DNA of 64,000 nucleotides, taken from NCBI GenBank assembly GCA_002150815.3, contig NDFF03000382.1, forward strand, positions 372,001 to 436,000, in the 5' to 3' direction. Position 1 is the stretch's first letter, and every line of letters starts with the position of its first letter. The position numbers and the translations under genes are program-made. Below are positions 24,560 through 36,263 of the stretch, in pieces. The notes below the pieces were generated by a model. That model was given only the letters and a program-made list of their open reading frames with translations, was not told where the DNA came from and did not search any database. This DNA comes from Grammothele lineata. Lineage: Eukaryota > Basidiomycota > Agaricomycetes > Polyporales > Polyporaceae.

Positions 24560-27500
24560 ATGTCGACGCACGTCCTCGCCCGCGACCCGCCCTCCGCGTT
24601 CAGCTCCGCGTCGGAAAGTCCACGCAGGAGGTCCTCGCTTTTCTCTCTCCGTCGCAACCATTCATCGTCAACCCCGCCTGATCGAATCGTCTCGCCTTCC
24701 AGCGCAACACGGTCCCACGCCGAGAAGTCTACGTCCCCATCCTCATTCCATGCTTTCAACCAAGACGTCTCTCGTCCGGTAATATCCCGCCCTTCAGATC
24801 TCTCCGGGCGCACACACAATCGGCGCCCTTCCAAGACTGCGAGCCTCCGTCACGAGCAGAGCTTCCCCTCGCCGAAGGGCTCTCGCAGGGACAGCCGGGC
24901 TCGGGACGCAGAGCCGCACGACGAAGACGACGACGAGGGCGAGCACATCCAGGGCCCGGGCGAGGGCAACTTTTTTGACTTCCCCTCCCTCGACGCCCGG
25001 TCCCCGCGCCTCCGGAACGGCGAGAGCAGCAGCAACAGCCAGCACCAGAAGCCCTCCCCGCGCTCGCGCGCCCGCTCAGGGCCCTCGAACCCCTCCCACA
25101 GTCTCACAAGCCGAGGAAGCAGCAGCAACGGCCCGTACGCCTTCGGGGTGCGCGACTCGAACTCGTCCACGCTCTCCCACTTCGAGGACGCGCCGCAGAC
25201 GCCGATCGACGATTCCTCCTTCCTCCGCGACCCCATCTTCGGCATCGCGCCCGTCGTCGTCGCCGCTCCCGTAGCGGGCGTCGAGACTATGGATGCGCTC
25301 GTAGACGGCATGAACGGCTTTGGCGGGGACGACCACTTTATGGGCATGGGCGGCATCTCCGGCCGTGGCCACACCGCAGGCAAGTCCCTCAAGGCCGGCT
25401 TCCATCCCCTCTATCAACCCCCTCTCCCTAAACCGCCGCCCGGGGTAAAGCTTGGCGGGGCGTTACCCCGCAAGCAGTCGGTGGCGGCGGCGCGGGCGCG
25501 CGATTCAGATGCGGATGAGGACGAGGAAGACGTGCCTCGCGCGCGCTCGCCGCCCCCGCCGCGCCCAAGGAAAGCGAACAGCCGAGCGGCGAGGGGAGCA
25601 GCAAGCCCCGAGCCGAGTGAGTTTCCGAGGATGGCCTCGCCGCCGAAAACGGTCGCACCGTCAATATCGGAGATTATTAGAGCGCACGCGCCGCCAGACC
25701 AGCAGGTACGCTCGCGCAAGACGTCGTACGCAACCAGCATCGGCCACACCAGCGTTGGCCACGAGAGTGTCGCGAACAGCACTCACACTCGTCTACGCTC
25801 GCCCGAGCCCGAACTGCCGAAGCCAAAGTCGCTGGCGCCGGCCGACGAGGAAGACGCGGACCTGGTATCGCGTTCGTCAGTAGACACGCTAGCGGAGGAG
25901 ATCCACCGCACGCTCCAGGCGCAGAAACGCGCGGAACTAGTCGTGGGCACCCGTGCCGTGCACAAGGCACGCTCCTTTCAGCAGCACCCGCATTGCCCCC
26001 CAGAACTCGCCCGCTCCGCGTCCTCGCCTCGTTCGGACTCGCGTCGCGAATCGTCGATCTACTCGGCCTCGACGACTATCTCGGACCAACCGCCGCTGCC
26101 CCCGCTGGACCTGATGGGCTTGACCAAGGTGCAGGTGAACTCGCCTTCGCAGACGATCGCGCAGTACTTGCGCTCGACGAGGCTCACGACACTCCTCCGC
26201 CTTACCCGTTCCCCGCACGCCTCGCGCGGTGCCCCACTCACCGTGAGCTTGTCGGACCTCGGCAGCCCGACCGGGTTCCCGGTCGTTGTGTTCTTGGGGC
26301 TGGGTTGTGTACGGCATATCATGGGCTTGTACGACGAGATGGCGGAGTGCATGGGGATTCGGCTTATTACTATCGACAGGTGAGTTTCGTTGAACGATGC
26401 ATGCCACTTACCTTTTTCTGAGCCATCTTCCAGGTGGGGTTTGGGACGCACGGACGTCCCCAGATCGAAGTCGGCCAAGGGTATCCCCGAGTGGGCCTCA
26501 GTTGTTGAGGAAGTCCTGGATCAACTCAACATTGACCAGTGTAGCGTAATGGCGCACTCTGCGGGAGCTCCTTACGCGATGGCCTTTGCGAACAAACATC
26601 CAGAGCGGGTTCGGGGTGAGCTTTGTCTACTAGCGCCGTGGGTGGCAGGCGGCGAAGGCGGTGAGTATTCGTCTTCCGAGGACAAGCATAAGTAGTTGAC
26701 TCAGACATCGTGTAGGCGGGTATAAGTGGCTGAAGTACGTGCCCAACGGTATCTTGAAGACAGCTCAAGCCGCCGAGTGGAAGATTCAGGCTTGGATGCT
26801 TGGAAAGCCCCCAACAATAGCGTTCGAGGGAATCGGCTTCGACCTCAAGTCCCCACCAGCGTCTGCAGCGTCATCAACATCTGCACTTAGCACCCCTCGC
26901 ACCCCTCACTCCGCCTCTACCGTTACGCCTCCCCAGCAGCCGGAAGCTGAACCAAGACCGAGCACATCATCAACAGTGTTCTCAGAGTACGATGACCTGC
27001 GAGACTTCGAAGGCCGGTTCGACAGTCTCAGCACTATCGGGCAGAATCCCTCCACATTGAATCGGAATCGTACTATCAGTGAGTGCAAGTCGGAAGCCAG
27101 CACTCCTTCCCGGAAAACCTCCCGGGGCTTCCTGGGTCGTTTTAGATCCGGGACCAGTAACCAGCAACCGCAAAGCCCACAGACGGACAAGCCGGGTGGC
27201 CCGACGAAGAAGCTCAAAGCGCTACGATCCATGGGTTCGCTGAAGGGCCGTTCCCGGGCAAGCGCAGCGAAGCTGTCCGATCCTCCCATGCCCACTCTCC
27301 CGTGGATCCCACCCCCGTCGACGACCGAGACCGCTGAGATCGGTCTCGGGCTGGACCAGTTCGACTGGAACGAGACCGCACTCCAGAAGTCGCGGTCGCC
27401 GTCCCCTGGGTCGATGAGGCCAAAGGACCTCCCACCGCTAGAGATGCCCGCCGAGTCCGCTGTGTCGTCTCCGCGCATGACCGGCCGACGGTCGATCTCC

Positions 27501-27947
27501 CTGTCCGTCACGAGCCCCACGTCTCCCCCGCTGTCCCTCCTGCAGTCGCCCGCGCCGCAGAACGGCTCGAGGACTCCGACGCCCTCTCCAACGCCCACGC
27601 CAACGTCCGCGCAGAGCTTCCAGGCCGCGCTCGGCAATGCCCTCCTTGCCGCATCGCACGCTGAGTCGGCCAAGGGCACGCATAACGACCTGCTGCAGAT
27701 CCTAAACCACGACCGGCTGCCTTGGGGGTTCTCGTACGAGGCGTACCCTCACGACGTGCGTGTGTGGTACGGGGACCGCGACGAGCGCATCGCGGAGAAC
27801 GCGGTGCGCTGGATGGAGCACGCGATGGGCCCGGACAAGTGCCAGGTCCAAGTCGTCAAGGGCGCCGAACATGCACTCATGTACAAAAGCGGCGTCGTCA
27901 TCGAAGTCCTCGAGCACTTGACTCAGTTCTGGCGCGATTGTGAGTAA
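24560..27947 (+). CDS. Alpha/beta hydrolase-fold protein with large disordered regions
   Basis: Exons 24560-26379, 26434-26660 and 26716-27947 total 3279 nt, 1092 residues. About 500 N-terminal residues are Ser/Pro/Arg-rich and disordered, with acidic and Gly patches. The hydrolase core follows: VVVFLGLGCVRHIMGLYDEM, WGLGRTD, the nucleophile elbow MAHSAGAPYA (Ser649), then after a Ser/Pro/Thr-rich insert of roughly 260 residues (about 735-1000) the remaining half, with candidate acids in WYGDRDERI (Asp1036 or Asp1038) and the catalytic His in GAEHALM (His1068). The elbow is Ala-His-Ser-Ala-Gly instead of the common Gly-x-Ser-x-Gly. No signal peptide. Substrate unknown; the disordered arms suggest phosphorylation-dependent or scaffold control. 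Confidence 0.85.
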
Positions 27948-28820
27948 TTATGGTAGTCAATCTTTTGAGGGGTACGTCGCTAACAACGCTGCTTCCGCCG
28001 CGCAGGGGAATGAACGTCACGTCTTGTTGCACTTATGTCGTCTCCTCTTACTTGGCTGCCCTTTTCTCCCTTCGTGGTTGTTGGATTACATACCTGTTCC
28101 TGCAGATACCTCTCTTTGCGGTTCCCTCGCTGTCTAATCGTTCTCCACGTTCACTGTATCCCATACCATTGCATACGTCCCTTCTTCGACGCATATTCTT
28201 ATCCCGCTACGTTACGCTATGCGCCACCCCTCACTCGAGCGATATTCGGATTAATGGCTCTCCAATGATCTACCTCCCTCTTTTGCCTGTGTCGTAAAGG
28301 CTTCGTAATTCCCGTGTAGGATTTGGGGTAGACTCGGTGTTGGTGGTGGGCGAGAGGGGGAGACGACACATACTTAGCTTATTTCGGCCGCATTCGACGT
28401 ACTTCTCTCGCTACCTACGCACGCACATATACCTCAAAATGTGAAGACGCCCGCTTGTTTGACTCTCATCCTTCATGAGCGAACCCCGGCTTGAGTGGCG
28501 CACATGCGAAGATCGGGCTATAACACGATTGACTAGATTAGGTCGTAAGGTAAAGCGACAGACAGGAAGCTCTAGCAGTGAGGAGCGTCTTTGACAGAAG
28601 TGCCCGTGCATGTATCCAAGATGTATCGTCTGTGTGGTCAATCCGTGGGGGTGGGTGTGCGAGAGCCGTTCCCGGACCCGGACGAACGCGGGACGCGGGC
28701 CAGCCACGCCGTCGGGGCGCCAGGTCTCGTTGGGCTTATCGGGCTATACGAGGCTTGCGCCCTCAGCGGGCTGCGTGGTGGAATGGGCGGTGCTGTGTTC
28801 GGAAGGATGGCACAAAGCGG
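27948..28820. other. Convergent intergenic region
   Basis: About 870 bases between the hydrolase stop and the stop of the minus-strand mucin-like gene. AT content is higher than in the coding flanks. Presumed 3' UTRs only. Confidence 0.45.
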
Positions 28821-30986
28821 TCAGTACGACTGCTCGCTGGGGAGACAAGAGGAGGTGAACGTACGTAAGGGGCGAATCGGGGGTGGCGAGACGAGCGGCA
28901 CGTCCGCGGCGTACGAATCAGCGAACGGGTTCTCGGGGCGCACCGGTGGAGGCACAAGCGGGAAGGGCACCGCGGACGGGCCAGAGAAGGCCATGTTCGT
29001 GCCCGAATCTGCACCGGCGACGGGTGCCGCGCCGCGCACGAGGCCACCCTCAGCGTCCCTGCCGCCACCGACACCCGGAGAGGGAGGGGCGTTGCGCACG
29101 AGGAGGAAGACGATTGCAGCAGCGAGGGCGAGTACGAAGAGCGACGCAATGACGGCGATGGCGATGATGACGGGCTTGGAGACTCCACCCTTGCTCGTGG
29201 CGCTGTTGCTCCCGCCGCCATTATTATTGCCCCCAGACCCAGGGGTCCCAGACGAGGACGCGGACGAGGAAGAGCCCGTGGAGGGAGAGTTCGTGCCGCC
29301 GGGCTGCGTGCCTGTTCCGCTCGTACTGCCGTTAGTGCCGCTGGGTGCAGAGCCGCTGGGGTTGCCTGTCGGGTTTGCGCCGCCCCCCGTAGTCACCTGG
29401 CTCGGCCCACCAGCACCAGACGAGCCCTGGGTCCCCGTCGGGTTCCCAACCGTGCCGCTTTGTCCCGCCGTGCCCGTCGGGGCCGACGTGCCAGTGGGAT
29501 TGCCACTTTGTCCAGGCTGAGACTGCGACGACGCGCCAGTGGGGTTCCCCGACTGGGACTGTGCAGCTGTCCCAGTCGGCTGCGTCCCTCCACCACCCGT
29601 CGTGGTTCCTGTGGGTGTTCCGGTCTGGCCAGGTTGCGAGGTCGGCGCCGCGCCGGTACCAGTAGTGGTATCAATGCTCCCCGTAGCTGTGGCGGGTTGC
29701 GTCGCTGTGCCAGACGTGCCTACTTCAGTGGCAGTAGTCGCGCCTCCGGTGGTGCTAGAGGCATCCGTGCCGGTGCTGATACCTGAAGTACCCGCCGCCG
29801 TCGACGGTCGGATAGGGCCATGGGCAGTGACGATGATCGTTGGGAGCTCGCTCTGAGAGGTTGTCGAACTCGAGCCGCCTTCTGTGGTGCTGGTTCCGGA
29901 ACCATCAGTGGCTGTAGTGGTGGTCGAAACAGCCGTAGATGTGGTCGTTGTTGACGTCGAGTTGTCTGTGGCGCACACCGCGCTGGGTCAGCCAGAACGC
30001 GATCTACGTCCGCGGCGACACGCCCGTCGCGCGGGCGCGGAGAATAACTACAGATGCGGAACTGGGCTCACCTGCGCCTCCAGTGGTGACAATGACCGAG
30101 TCAAACGTGATCTGGCTCGTGTTATCGAAGCGGCTGTCCGCGAGGTTGATGACGCGCAGGGTGTGCGCGGTCGCGGGGTCGAGGTCCGTGAACGAGAAGA
30201 GCGTGTCCTGTGGGTGCGGGCGAGCGCCGCGCGGACAAATGCATCAGCAACCCGCCGCACGTATGCGGTCAAGAGACGAATGCAGTTTCGCATAGGTACA
30301 ATGTGGCGTCGGTCGAGTCGTATCCATACCTCAGGAGGGTGAAACTGCATTCGTCTCTCGAGACACCGCTTTGGAGAGATGGCGCGACGAATGAATGCTC
30401 ACCGGTGGTTGCGCGCCCGTCTCTGTGTTGTCGTGCGCATCGACGGCGACGATGTCGGGACCGCGGTCATCGACCGACGTGCAGTCCACGCACGCGAAGT
30501 ACAGGGCGCCGCCCGTGACCCGGAAGCCTTGGTAGAAGACGGCGGTCGAGTTCTCTGTGTGGGCGCGAGACGCGCGTGCATGCGAAGCGAGGATTGAAAT
30601 AAGCGCCCATTTAGCAAGAAGCATCCGACTCGAGGGCGACGATCATCTGCCGCGAATAGCAAGCAGCACAGACACGGTTGGGGATGGGGAATGCGGGGCA
30701 AGTAGAGATCGAGCGAGGACTTACGCGGAAGCTCGACGCGGACCTCGTCATTGAGCCCGTCCGCGAATGCGAAGGACGATCCGTTAAAAGACGCAACACT
30801 CCATCCGGGCGAGTACGAGACGAGGGTGTTGTCGAAGCGAAGAGTAGTGTTCAGGGGCGCGCCTGCCGTCTGCGCCAAAGAGCGCGCGGGCAAGAGCAGG
30901 AGCGCCGCGAGGAGGACCGCCAGGAGCCGTGAAATGAGGTCGAAGGAATGTACAGGATAAGCGAGAGGCGAAAATAAGAAAATCAT
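28821..30986 (-). CDS. Ser/Thr-rich single-pass membrane glycoprotein (mucin/sensor-like)
   Basis: Four exons read downward: 30725-30986, 30403-30554, 30072-30207 and 28821-29965, total 1695 nt, 564 residues. A signal peptide (LLAVLLAALLLLPARSLAQ around residues 20-38) leads a roughly 150-residue extracellular domain with N-glycosylation sites and FACVDC, then a long Ser/Thr/Gly/Pro-rich stalk that should be heavily O-mannosylated, one membrane span (VIIAIAVIASLFVLALAAAI, about 448-472) and a Pro-rich cytosolic tail of about 90 residues. This layout resembles fungal wall-stress sensors (Mid2/Wsc-like) and the many basidiomycete proteins of this shape. No catalytic motif. Intron 30208-30402 contains a perfect 18-bp inverted repeat. 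Start at 30986 is the Met that leaves the shortest leader before the hydrophobic core. Confidence 0.8.
30272..30358. repeat. 18-bp perfect inverted repeat (foldback) inside an intron
   Basis: Arms agagacgaatgcagtttc at 30272-30289 and its exact reverse complement at 30341-30358 flank a 51-base loop, within which aggta/tacct can extend pairing. It lies wholly inside the 195-bp intron 30208-30402 of the membrane glycoprotein gene. In RNA of either strand it would form a stable hairpin. Short foldback elements or MITE remnants look like this; no target-site duplication was evident. Confidence 0.85.
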
Positions 30987-31681
30987 TACAGGTAGAGGCC
31001 AGCACGGATGCCCAGCATCCCGCGAGAGGAGAACGGGCGAAGAAGAACGGGTAAGGGGGGAAAACAAGAGGAGCGAGGGGGCGAAAAGCCCTGGCGGAGG
31101 GCGGGCACGTCGTCGACGAGGCGCAGACGGACCTGGTCTCAGGGACAGAGCTCGCGCGGGCGACAAGGATGACGCATTTGAACCCTTCGGTGCGACGGAA
31201 TGATCTGTGCGCTCGCCGGTTCGTCATCAGAGCCTCGGGACACGCGGGGCCGTCGGAGGCTCAAGCACACTGGAAGACAAGGCCCGGGTTATCTCCTGAG
31301 CCAATCGTCGGTGCGGGGCGTTGATGATCACCGAGAGCGAGGCCGGACGGGCACAGCGCTGGGCAGATCCCATCCACTGTTGATCGTTGTCGGCCACATT
31401 CGCTGCGCCGTGGTATTTTGGGACGCCACACAGGTCGTCGCCGGGCACGCGAGATTGCCTTTCAATGTAGCCCCTTGGAACTTTCGGGAGCAGGCTTGGA
31501 AGGTCAGCGGCGTTCCGTCGCGGGGTCATGACCGGCCTGACTGGCCAAGCACATGGTAATGAAAGTTTCCAAACAACATCAAGACATACACGGCGCGCAG
31601 AAACATACAATACTTGAAAATCTACATGCCGACTCTGACTCTCCCATCGTTCGGGCGTGATCGGCGCGGACACAAGGCACA
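30987..31681. other. Promoter side of the membrane glycoprotein gene
   Basis: About 690 bases between the start of the glycoprotein gene and the stop of the esterase-family gene, both on the minus strand. No gene assigned. Confidence 0.4.
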
Positions 31682-33660
31682 TCACAAACCGAATGGGAAT
31701 GTCTCGTCTGCGTCGGTCGTGGGACCCGTCCAGGTGTCCTCGATTTCCAAAGGACGAATACCTCTTGATTCCCGGATATGCGCAATGGCGTCATACTGCT
31801 GTGCCGCACAGCACCGAGAATAGTGCGAAGGGAGTTCCGTAAGTGGCTTGTAGAGCACTCCAATGAACCTCTGGTATCGAGGTTGGTTCAGGAATCTGCA
31901 TTGACGGATTGAGAGGTATGTTCCTTGAGATGGACATGTACACGTACGCGTTGAGTGTAGAAGAGACTTCGATTTTCCTGGTGCGGCCTTTCTTATCACT
32001 GACAACTCGATGTGTCAAGATGAAGCAATCTTCTTTCGCACGTTTGTCGAATATATCCTCAAGAGAACCGCGGAGGGGAGGATTCATCTTCTGAAGGTAA
32101 GCCGGTTCGTCCCAATGATGAGCAGCGGTGACTACGCCACCGCAGCGCGTGAGAAACCGGAAAACTCGAGGCAAGTCATCTGAAAAGCTCACCAGTCCCT
32201 CCACTGCCCAGGAAGCCTATGTTGTACACGTTGTCGTCGCCGAAGATCTCACGGCAGCGCTGGCCGACATTGATTTCGCCTGCAGTCCGTCCAGCGTGAG
32301 GCGTTACGACGGCCGCGGAGGGCTCCACCTACCCCGCTTGCACCCCATGTCGGTCGCTCTCGCGTCGCCAACATGGGAATTGTGCGCCCAGACCACGATC
32401 TTGGCGCGGCACGAGTCCGCCTGAGAGGGCCCTCCCAGGAAGCGCGCGATGCCGGCGAGCGTCCTGGCGAAGTGCTCGTCGCTGTCACGGTAGCGCATGA
32501 GCGTGGTGTGCTCGAGGCCGAAGCTGAAGGGTCTTTGGCTTGCCGTAGGTTCCAGCTCTGCGCGTCTTCGGTCAACATCGTGCGGTAGTATTCCTCGGCG
32601 TCTGCAACGACGAGCGCGTTCATCTCGGCGATAAATTGTTCCTCGAAAGGGTGGTCATGTTTTTGCGGAGGAAGCTCGCGCTCCAAGAATTTCTGTCGGT
32701 TGAGCAGGAGAGATTTCAAGTTTTCGATCACCTCGCGGTGACAGTCCTGCGGCAAGGTATGTAAGCGGGACTAGGGGAGCGGAGCTCACACGACCACGCG
32801 GACCTTCTTGAGCCCGAACTGGGTTTCATACGCGTACCTCATCGTGTCTTCGCCAAACCTTTCAAAACAGTTGTACCTATTGAACACGCATGTGAGCGTG
32901 CGATTTCGGTAAAACATCGCATTTTCAGACCTCTTCCTCGCGGCTTTGGCGCCTTCGGGATCCACTCTCTCGAGGTACTGGATGACATGCTCGGCCGAAC
33001 GGTGCAGAGAGTAGAGGTCCATGCCATATATCGAGACGACGTCGGAAGAATCGCCGCTCTCCCGGAAGCGGCGAGCATTGTGGTCCTTAAGCCACTCGAT
33101 GAACGGGGGCATCACTTCGTTCTTCCACATCCACTTTGGGAACCTGCGAAAAAGGGGTATTGAGGACGGGGCTTCGACGCGCAGCGCCCGTGGCGGTGGC
33201 CCACCTCTGGAAGTCAGAGAGCGCATCACGGACCTCGGGGACGTTACGAGCGCGTGGTTGAAGTCCGTGGATATATCTGCGTGGTTGCCCGCGGAGGGCA
33301 TGAGCCCGGGCGGGGAGCGGCGAGGGAGCGAATTCACGTCACCTGTTTATCCTGACGGCGTCCGGCCAATCCGCTTCGAGGGCGAGGGCGTTGAAGCCCT
33401 TGTGTTGGATCAAACGCTGAGTTAGATTGGCACGGTGCGCGTAGAACTCGTAAGTGCCATGGGAGCCGTCGCCGATCAAGACGACCTGGGCGTCGCCTGG
33501 GGATGGGGAATGAGCGGGGGTGCCTCGGCCTCCGGGATCTGGGTTAGCGTGGCGCACCGATGGCGTCAAGGAGGGGGTCATATGAGGACGAGGCGAAGGC
33601 GAGCCGATGGGCGGATGGGCCGAAGACGTCTTCATTGTCTCTGATGGACGCGGGAAGCAT
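31682..33660 (-). CDS. Erythromycin-esterase-family protein
   Basis: Exons read downward: 33558-33660, 33343-33496, 33205-33276, 32931-33143, 32792-32876, 32544-32746, 32333-32481, a part from 32279, a part ending 31948, and 31682-31895. The family core is clear: [130 protein letters not shown] and [17 protein letters not shown]. His47 is retained, but the usual Gly-Glu-x-Ser-His-Gly reads Gly-Asp-Gly-Ser-His-Gly (Asp44). Intron 32482-32543 is GC-AG. Between about 32150 and 32205 the frame changes without a convincing intron, so a short intron or an indel is present. Members hydrolyse lactones in bacteria; the role in fungi is unknown. The start may lie 66 bases further out (33726). Confidence 0.8.
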
Positions 33661-34168
33661 GGTGTTCGCGAGTGCCGAAACGCGCAGATTCACGGCGAGG
33701 GTCTTGTTTGTCGGACGTCCGAGCACGGCGAGTACATATATCTCATGGTTGGCGAGGATTCAGCAGGAGAATCCGCCGACAGCGAATGGATGACGGGCTA
33801 TGACGTCTGAGACGAGACATGAGCGGGGACCTACGCGGAATGCGGGGGGAGCGGGGTACTCGCTAATGCTCGAAGCGCAAGGATAGGCGTGAGACGGCCG
33901 CGAAGACAGACGGGGCCGGGAGGGGCAGAGAATGTCCTCTGATGAGAGAGAGGCCTCACTTGGCTGGCGAGCGCAGAGAGCTGGGAGGCGAGGTGTGACG
34001 GAGTCGAGATTCATTAACGTGATCTACTCCATGCGAGAGTGCTGCTACTAAGATCCCATCGGGCGCGCTTGCTGTAAAGGTGGCGGAAACAACGTTTGGC
34101 TCAGGCCTCCGAGTGCGTGCAGCATCACCCTCCTCTCTCCCGCCAGCCCAGTTCCGCCCTCGCCCCCA
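33661..34168. promoter_or_regulatory. Divergent intergenic region, esterase-family gene and IES1 copy B
   Basis: About 500 bases separate the two start codons. Both promoters should lie here; the true first exon of IES1 copy B may also be in it. Confidence 0.4.
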
Positions 34169-36263
34169 ATGCCGCCCTCTGGGTCAGTCGCTCGGCCTCG
34201 ACCCGCCCGCTCACTCTGCTCACCCGCCCCCTGCAGCTCCCACTCCCACCACAAGAAGAGCCTCGCGGTCAAACGCCATGACGGCGAACCCCTCACCCGC
34301 GTCGACCTCCAGTATGACATGCTCGAGGCCATCTTTGGCGACAAGCAGGCCGTCTTCACCGACTCGTACACCACCATCCGCGGCGACCCGGCCGGTACCA
34401 AAGTCACCTTCCGCGACCTCTACGTGAATGCGCTCATTCACTCCCCTAAATGCGCCAAGGCGACGCGAGACAAGATCAGGGAGACTCCCCTCTTCGGGAA
34501 CGAGTTCGCCATGATCTCTCTCCTCTCCAATGTAGGCCGCATCAACACCACAATGGCCTGTGAGTCCTCCGCACTTTAACCATAGCCCCGTCCACGCCCC
34601 CGTGTCTCCCTTCAGGACGCGTGTATGACCCCTTTCTCCTGTCTATATGCCACGCCACCCACGCTAATCGAAGCTCTCCCTCCTAGTTTTCCCAGAGATG
34701 AAGACTGCCCTTAGGACATATCATCCGGTACCCGCCCTGCAACGGGCCGGTGGCAATCTCCAGGATGCACCAAGGATAAAGAATATTCTGAAGACCTGTT
34801 TTCTCCAGGAGGAGACTCAGGGCATGGTCACCACGCCGGCGGATGTGCTTGCACGATCGGTGAGAACTCGCAGTGTTCTCTGGTCACGACCGCAACCGAC
34901 CCCCCCACTTCTGAGCCTAGCGCTCGAAGACAGTTCCGCCGACTAGCATCGTTAATCTCATATTTGTATTCGCTAGCCATTCATCGGTAAGTTGGTGGCA
35001 CATATGGTCAACATGTGACTTAACGGCATGTCGCATACGCGTACTTCTAGACCATCTCGCAGCGCCATTTTGGGCCCCGCCCCGGCGTGGAATTCGTGGA
35101 CTTGTTCACGCCTGTCCACATTTCCTCCCGATCGCGGGCACGAGCGTTCCTCTGGCTCTGCTATCATTATCATGAAGCTCCGTCGCCGAATCCGTTCGCC
35201 GACGCGACTTGTGAAGATGACCCGGACCGGGCGCCCGCCTTCTTCCAATTATCCGCCAAGGAGGCTCAAGCGGAGAACATCGATACCCCAGAAGAAGATC
35301 AGCGAGGCCTGGCCATGATAAACACGCGAAAACGCTTCTTGGAGGCAAAGGCAAGAGACGACCTCGGCCAGGCGCAAGAAGACGACCTCACGCGACCCCA
35401 CGGAAGCGTCTCAAGAGGGCGTGGCAGAGGAAGGGGAGGCAGGACCCTTACTGAATCTAGCTCCGTCTTCAGAATGAGGGATGTCTCGCCAGCCGAGAGC
35501 CTATACTCCGTGTCCTATTCGTATAGGGACGAAGATGTTTTAGAAGGTGCGCTTCCTACAAGGGACTGGCCACATGATGGTATATCCGCTCACCCTGCAA
35601 CAGGGCCTGGCCGACCGCCGGCGAGGCGCCACGGATCCCCACGGCCCAGACATTTTGACACACATCATCCTGGGTCCCCGTCGTCGTATCGCCAGCATGT
35701 ATTCTCGTCGGACACGGCGCCTTACCAGCGAGGGCCGGCAGATCCGTACCCTCGTCGGCCGTTCAGCCCCGCGAATGATTTACTCTCACATACTAACGGC
35801 AAGCCGATACGGCCCTCACGCAAGTCTCGCGCGCATTCTGCTCACCCCCTCTTCGCCCACGAGCCATATCACTCACACCACCGGTCCGCGTATTCCGCTC
35901 CTCGGTATGCTACTGCATCTCCCGACACGCCAAAACGGACGATGCTTGAGCGTGCGTAGTTCCTTTGCTCCCAGGTAAGATGTACTCACGCCATACCCTG
36001 CAGAGGCTTGGCACGTCTGCAACTCCACTGACCCGTTGATTGACTCGGACGACGAGATGTACGCGGACGAGAACACGCGTCTAGACTACAGTGAGTCCCG
36101 CCTGGTTCCCGGAGTGCTTATTCTGTTTTCTCACGACGGTGCTCTAGTCCTCCGGCTGCGTATAATCAGTCGGCTCCGCGGGAAAGAGCCCACACCGCCG
36201 CGGGACGTCGGGCCCTTTAGCGCGAACGCGACACCGACCAGGGTCCCCGTCAGCGCCCGGTGA
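34169..36263 (+). CDS. INO80 complex subunit Ies1-like protein, diverged copy B
   Basis: Exons 34169-34559, 34687-34859, 34921-34986, 35051-35951, 36004-36090 and 36148-36263 total 1734 nt, 577 residues. It repeats the Ies1 blocks of copy A: VKRHDGEPLTRVDLQYDMLE, FRDLYVNALIHSPKCAKAT, LLSNVGRINTTMAFFPEMK, YHPVPALQRAGGNLQDAPR, PPTSIVNLIFVFASHSS, GVEFVDLFTPVHISSRSRA and AWHVCNSTDPLIDSDDEMY. Intron positions after the INTTMAFF block, before PPTS, before the VEF block and around the AWHV exon coincide with copy A, so the two arose by duplication of an intron-containing gene. Substitutions at otherwise fixed positions and a long Arg/Ser/His/Pro-rich insert (about 330-510) show relaxed or altered constraint. 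Copy A's 80-nt first exon has no clear equivalent, so the start at 34169 is provisional. Confidence 0.8.

Noticed and set aside
31682..33660. Recent bacterial transfer of the erythromycin-esterase-like gene
   Set aside because: The gene has many ordinary fungal introns and matches local base composition, which argues against a recent transfer.
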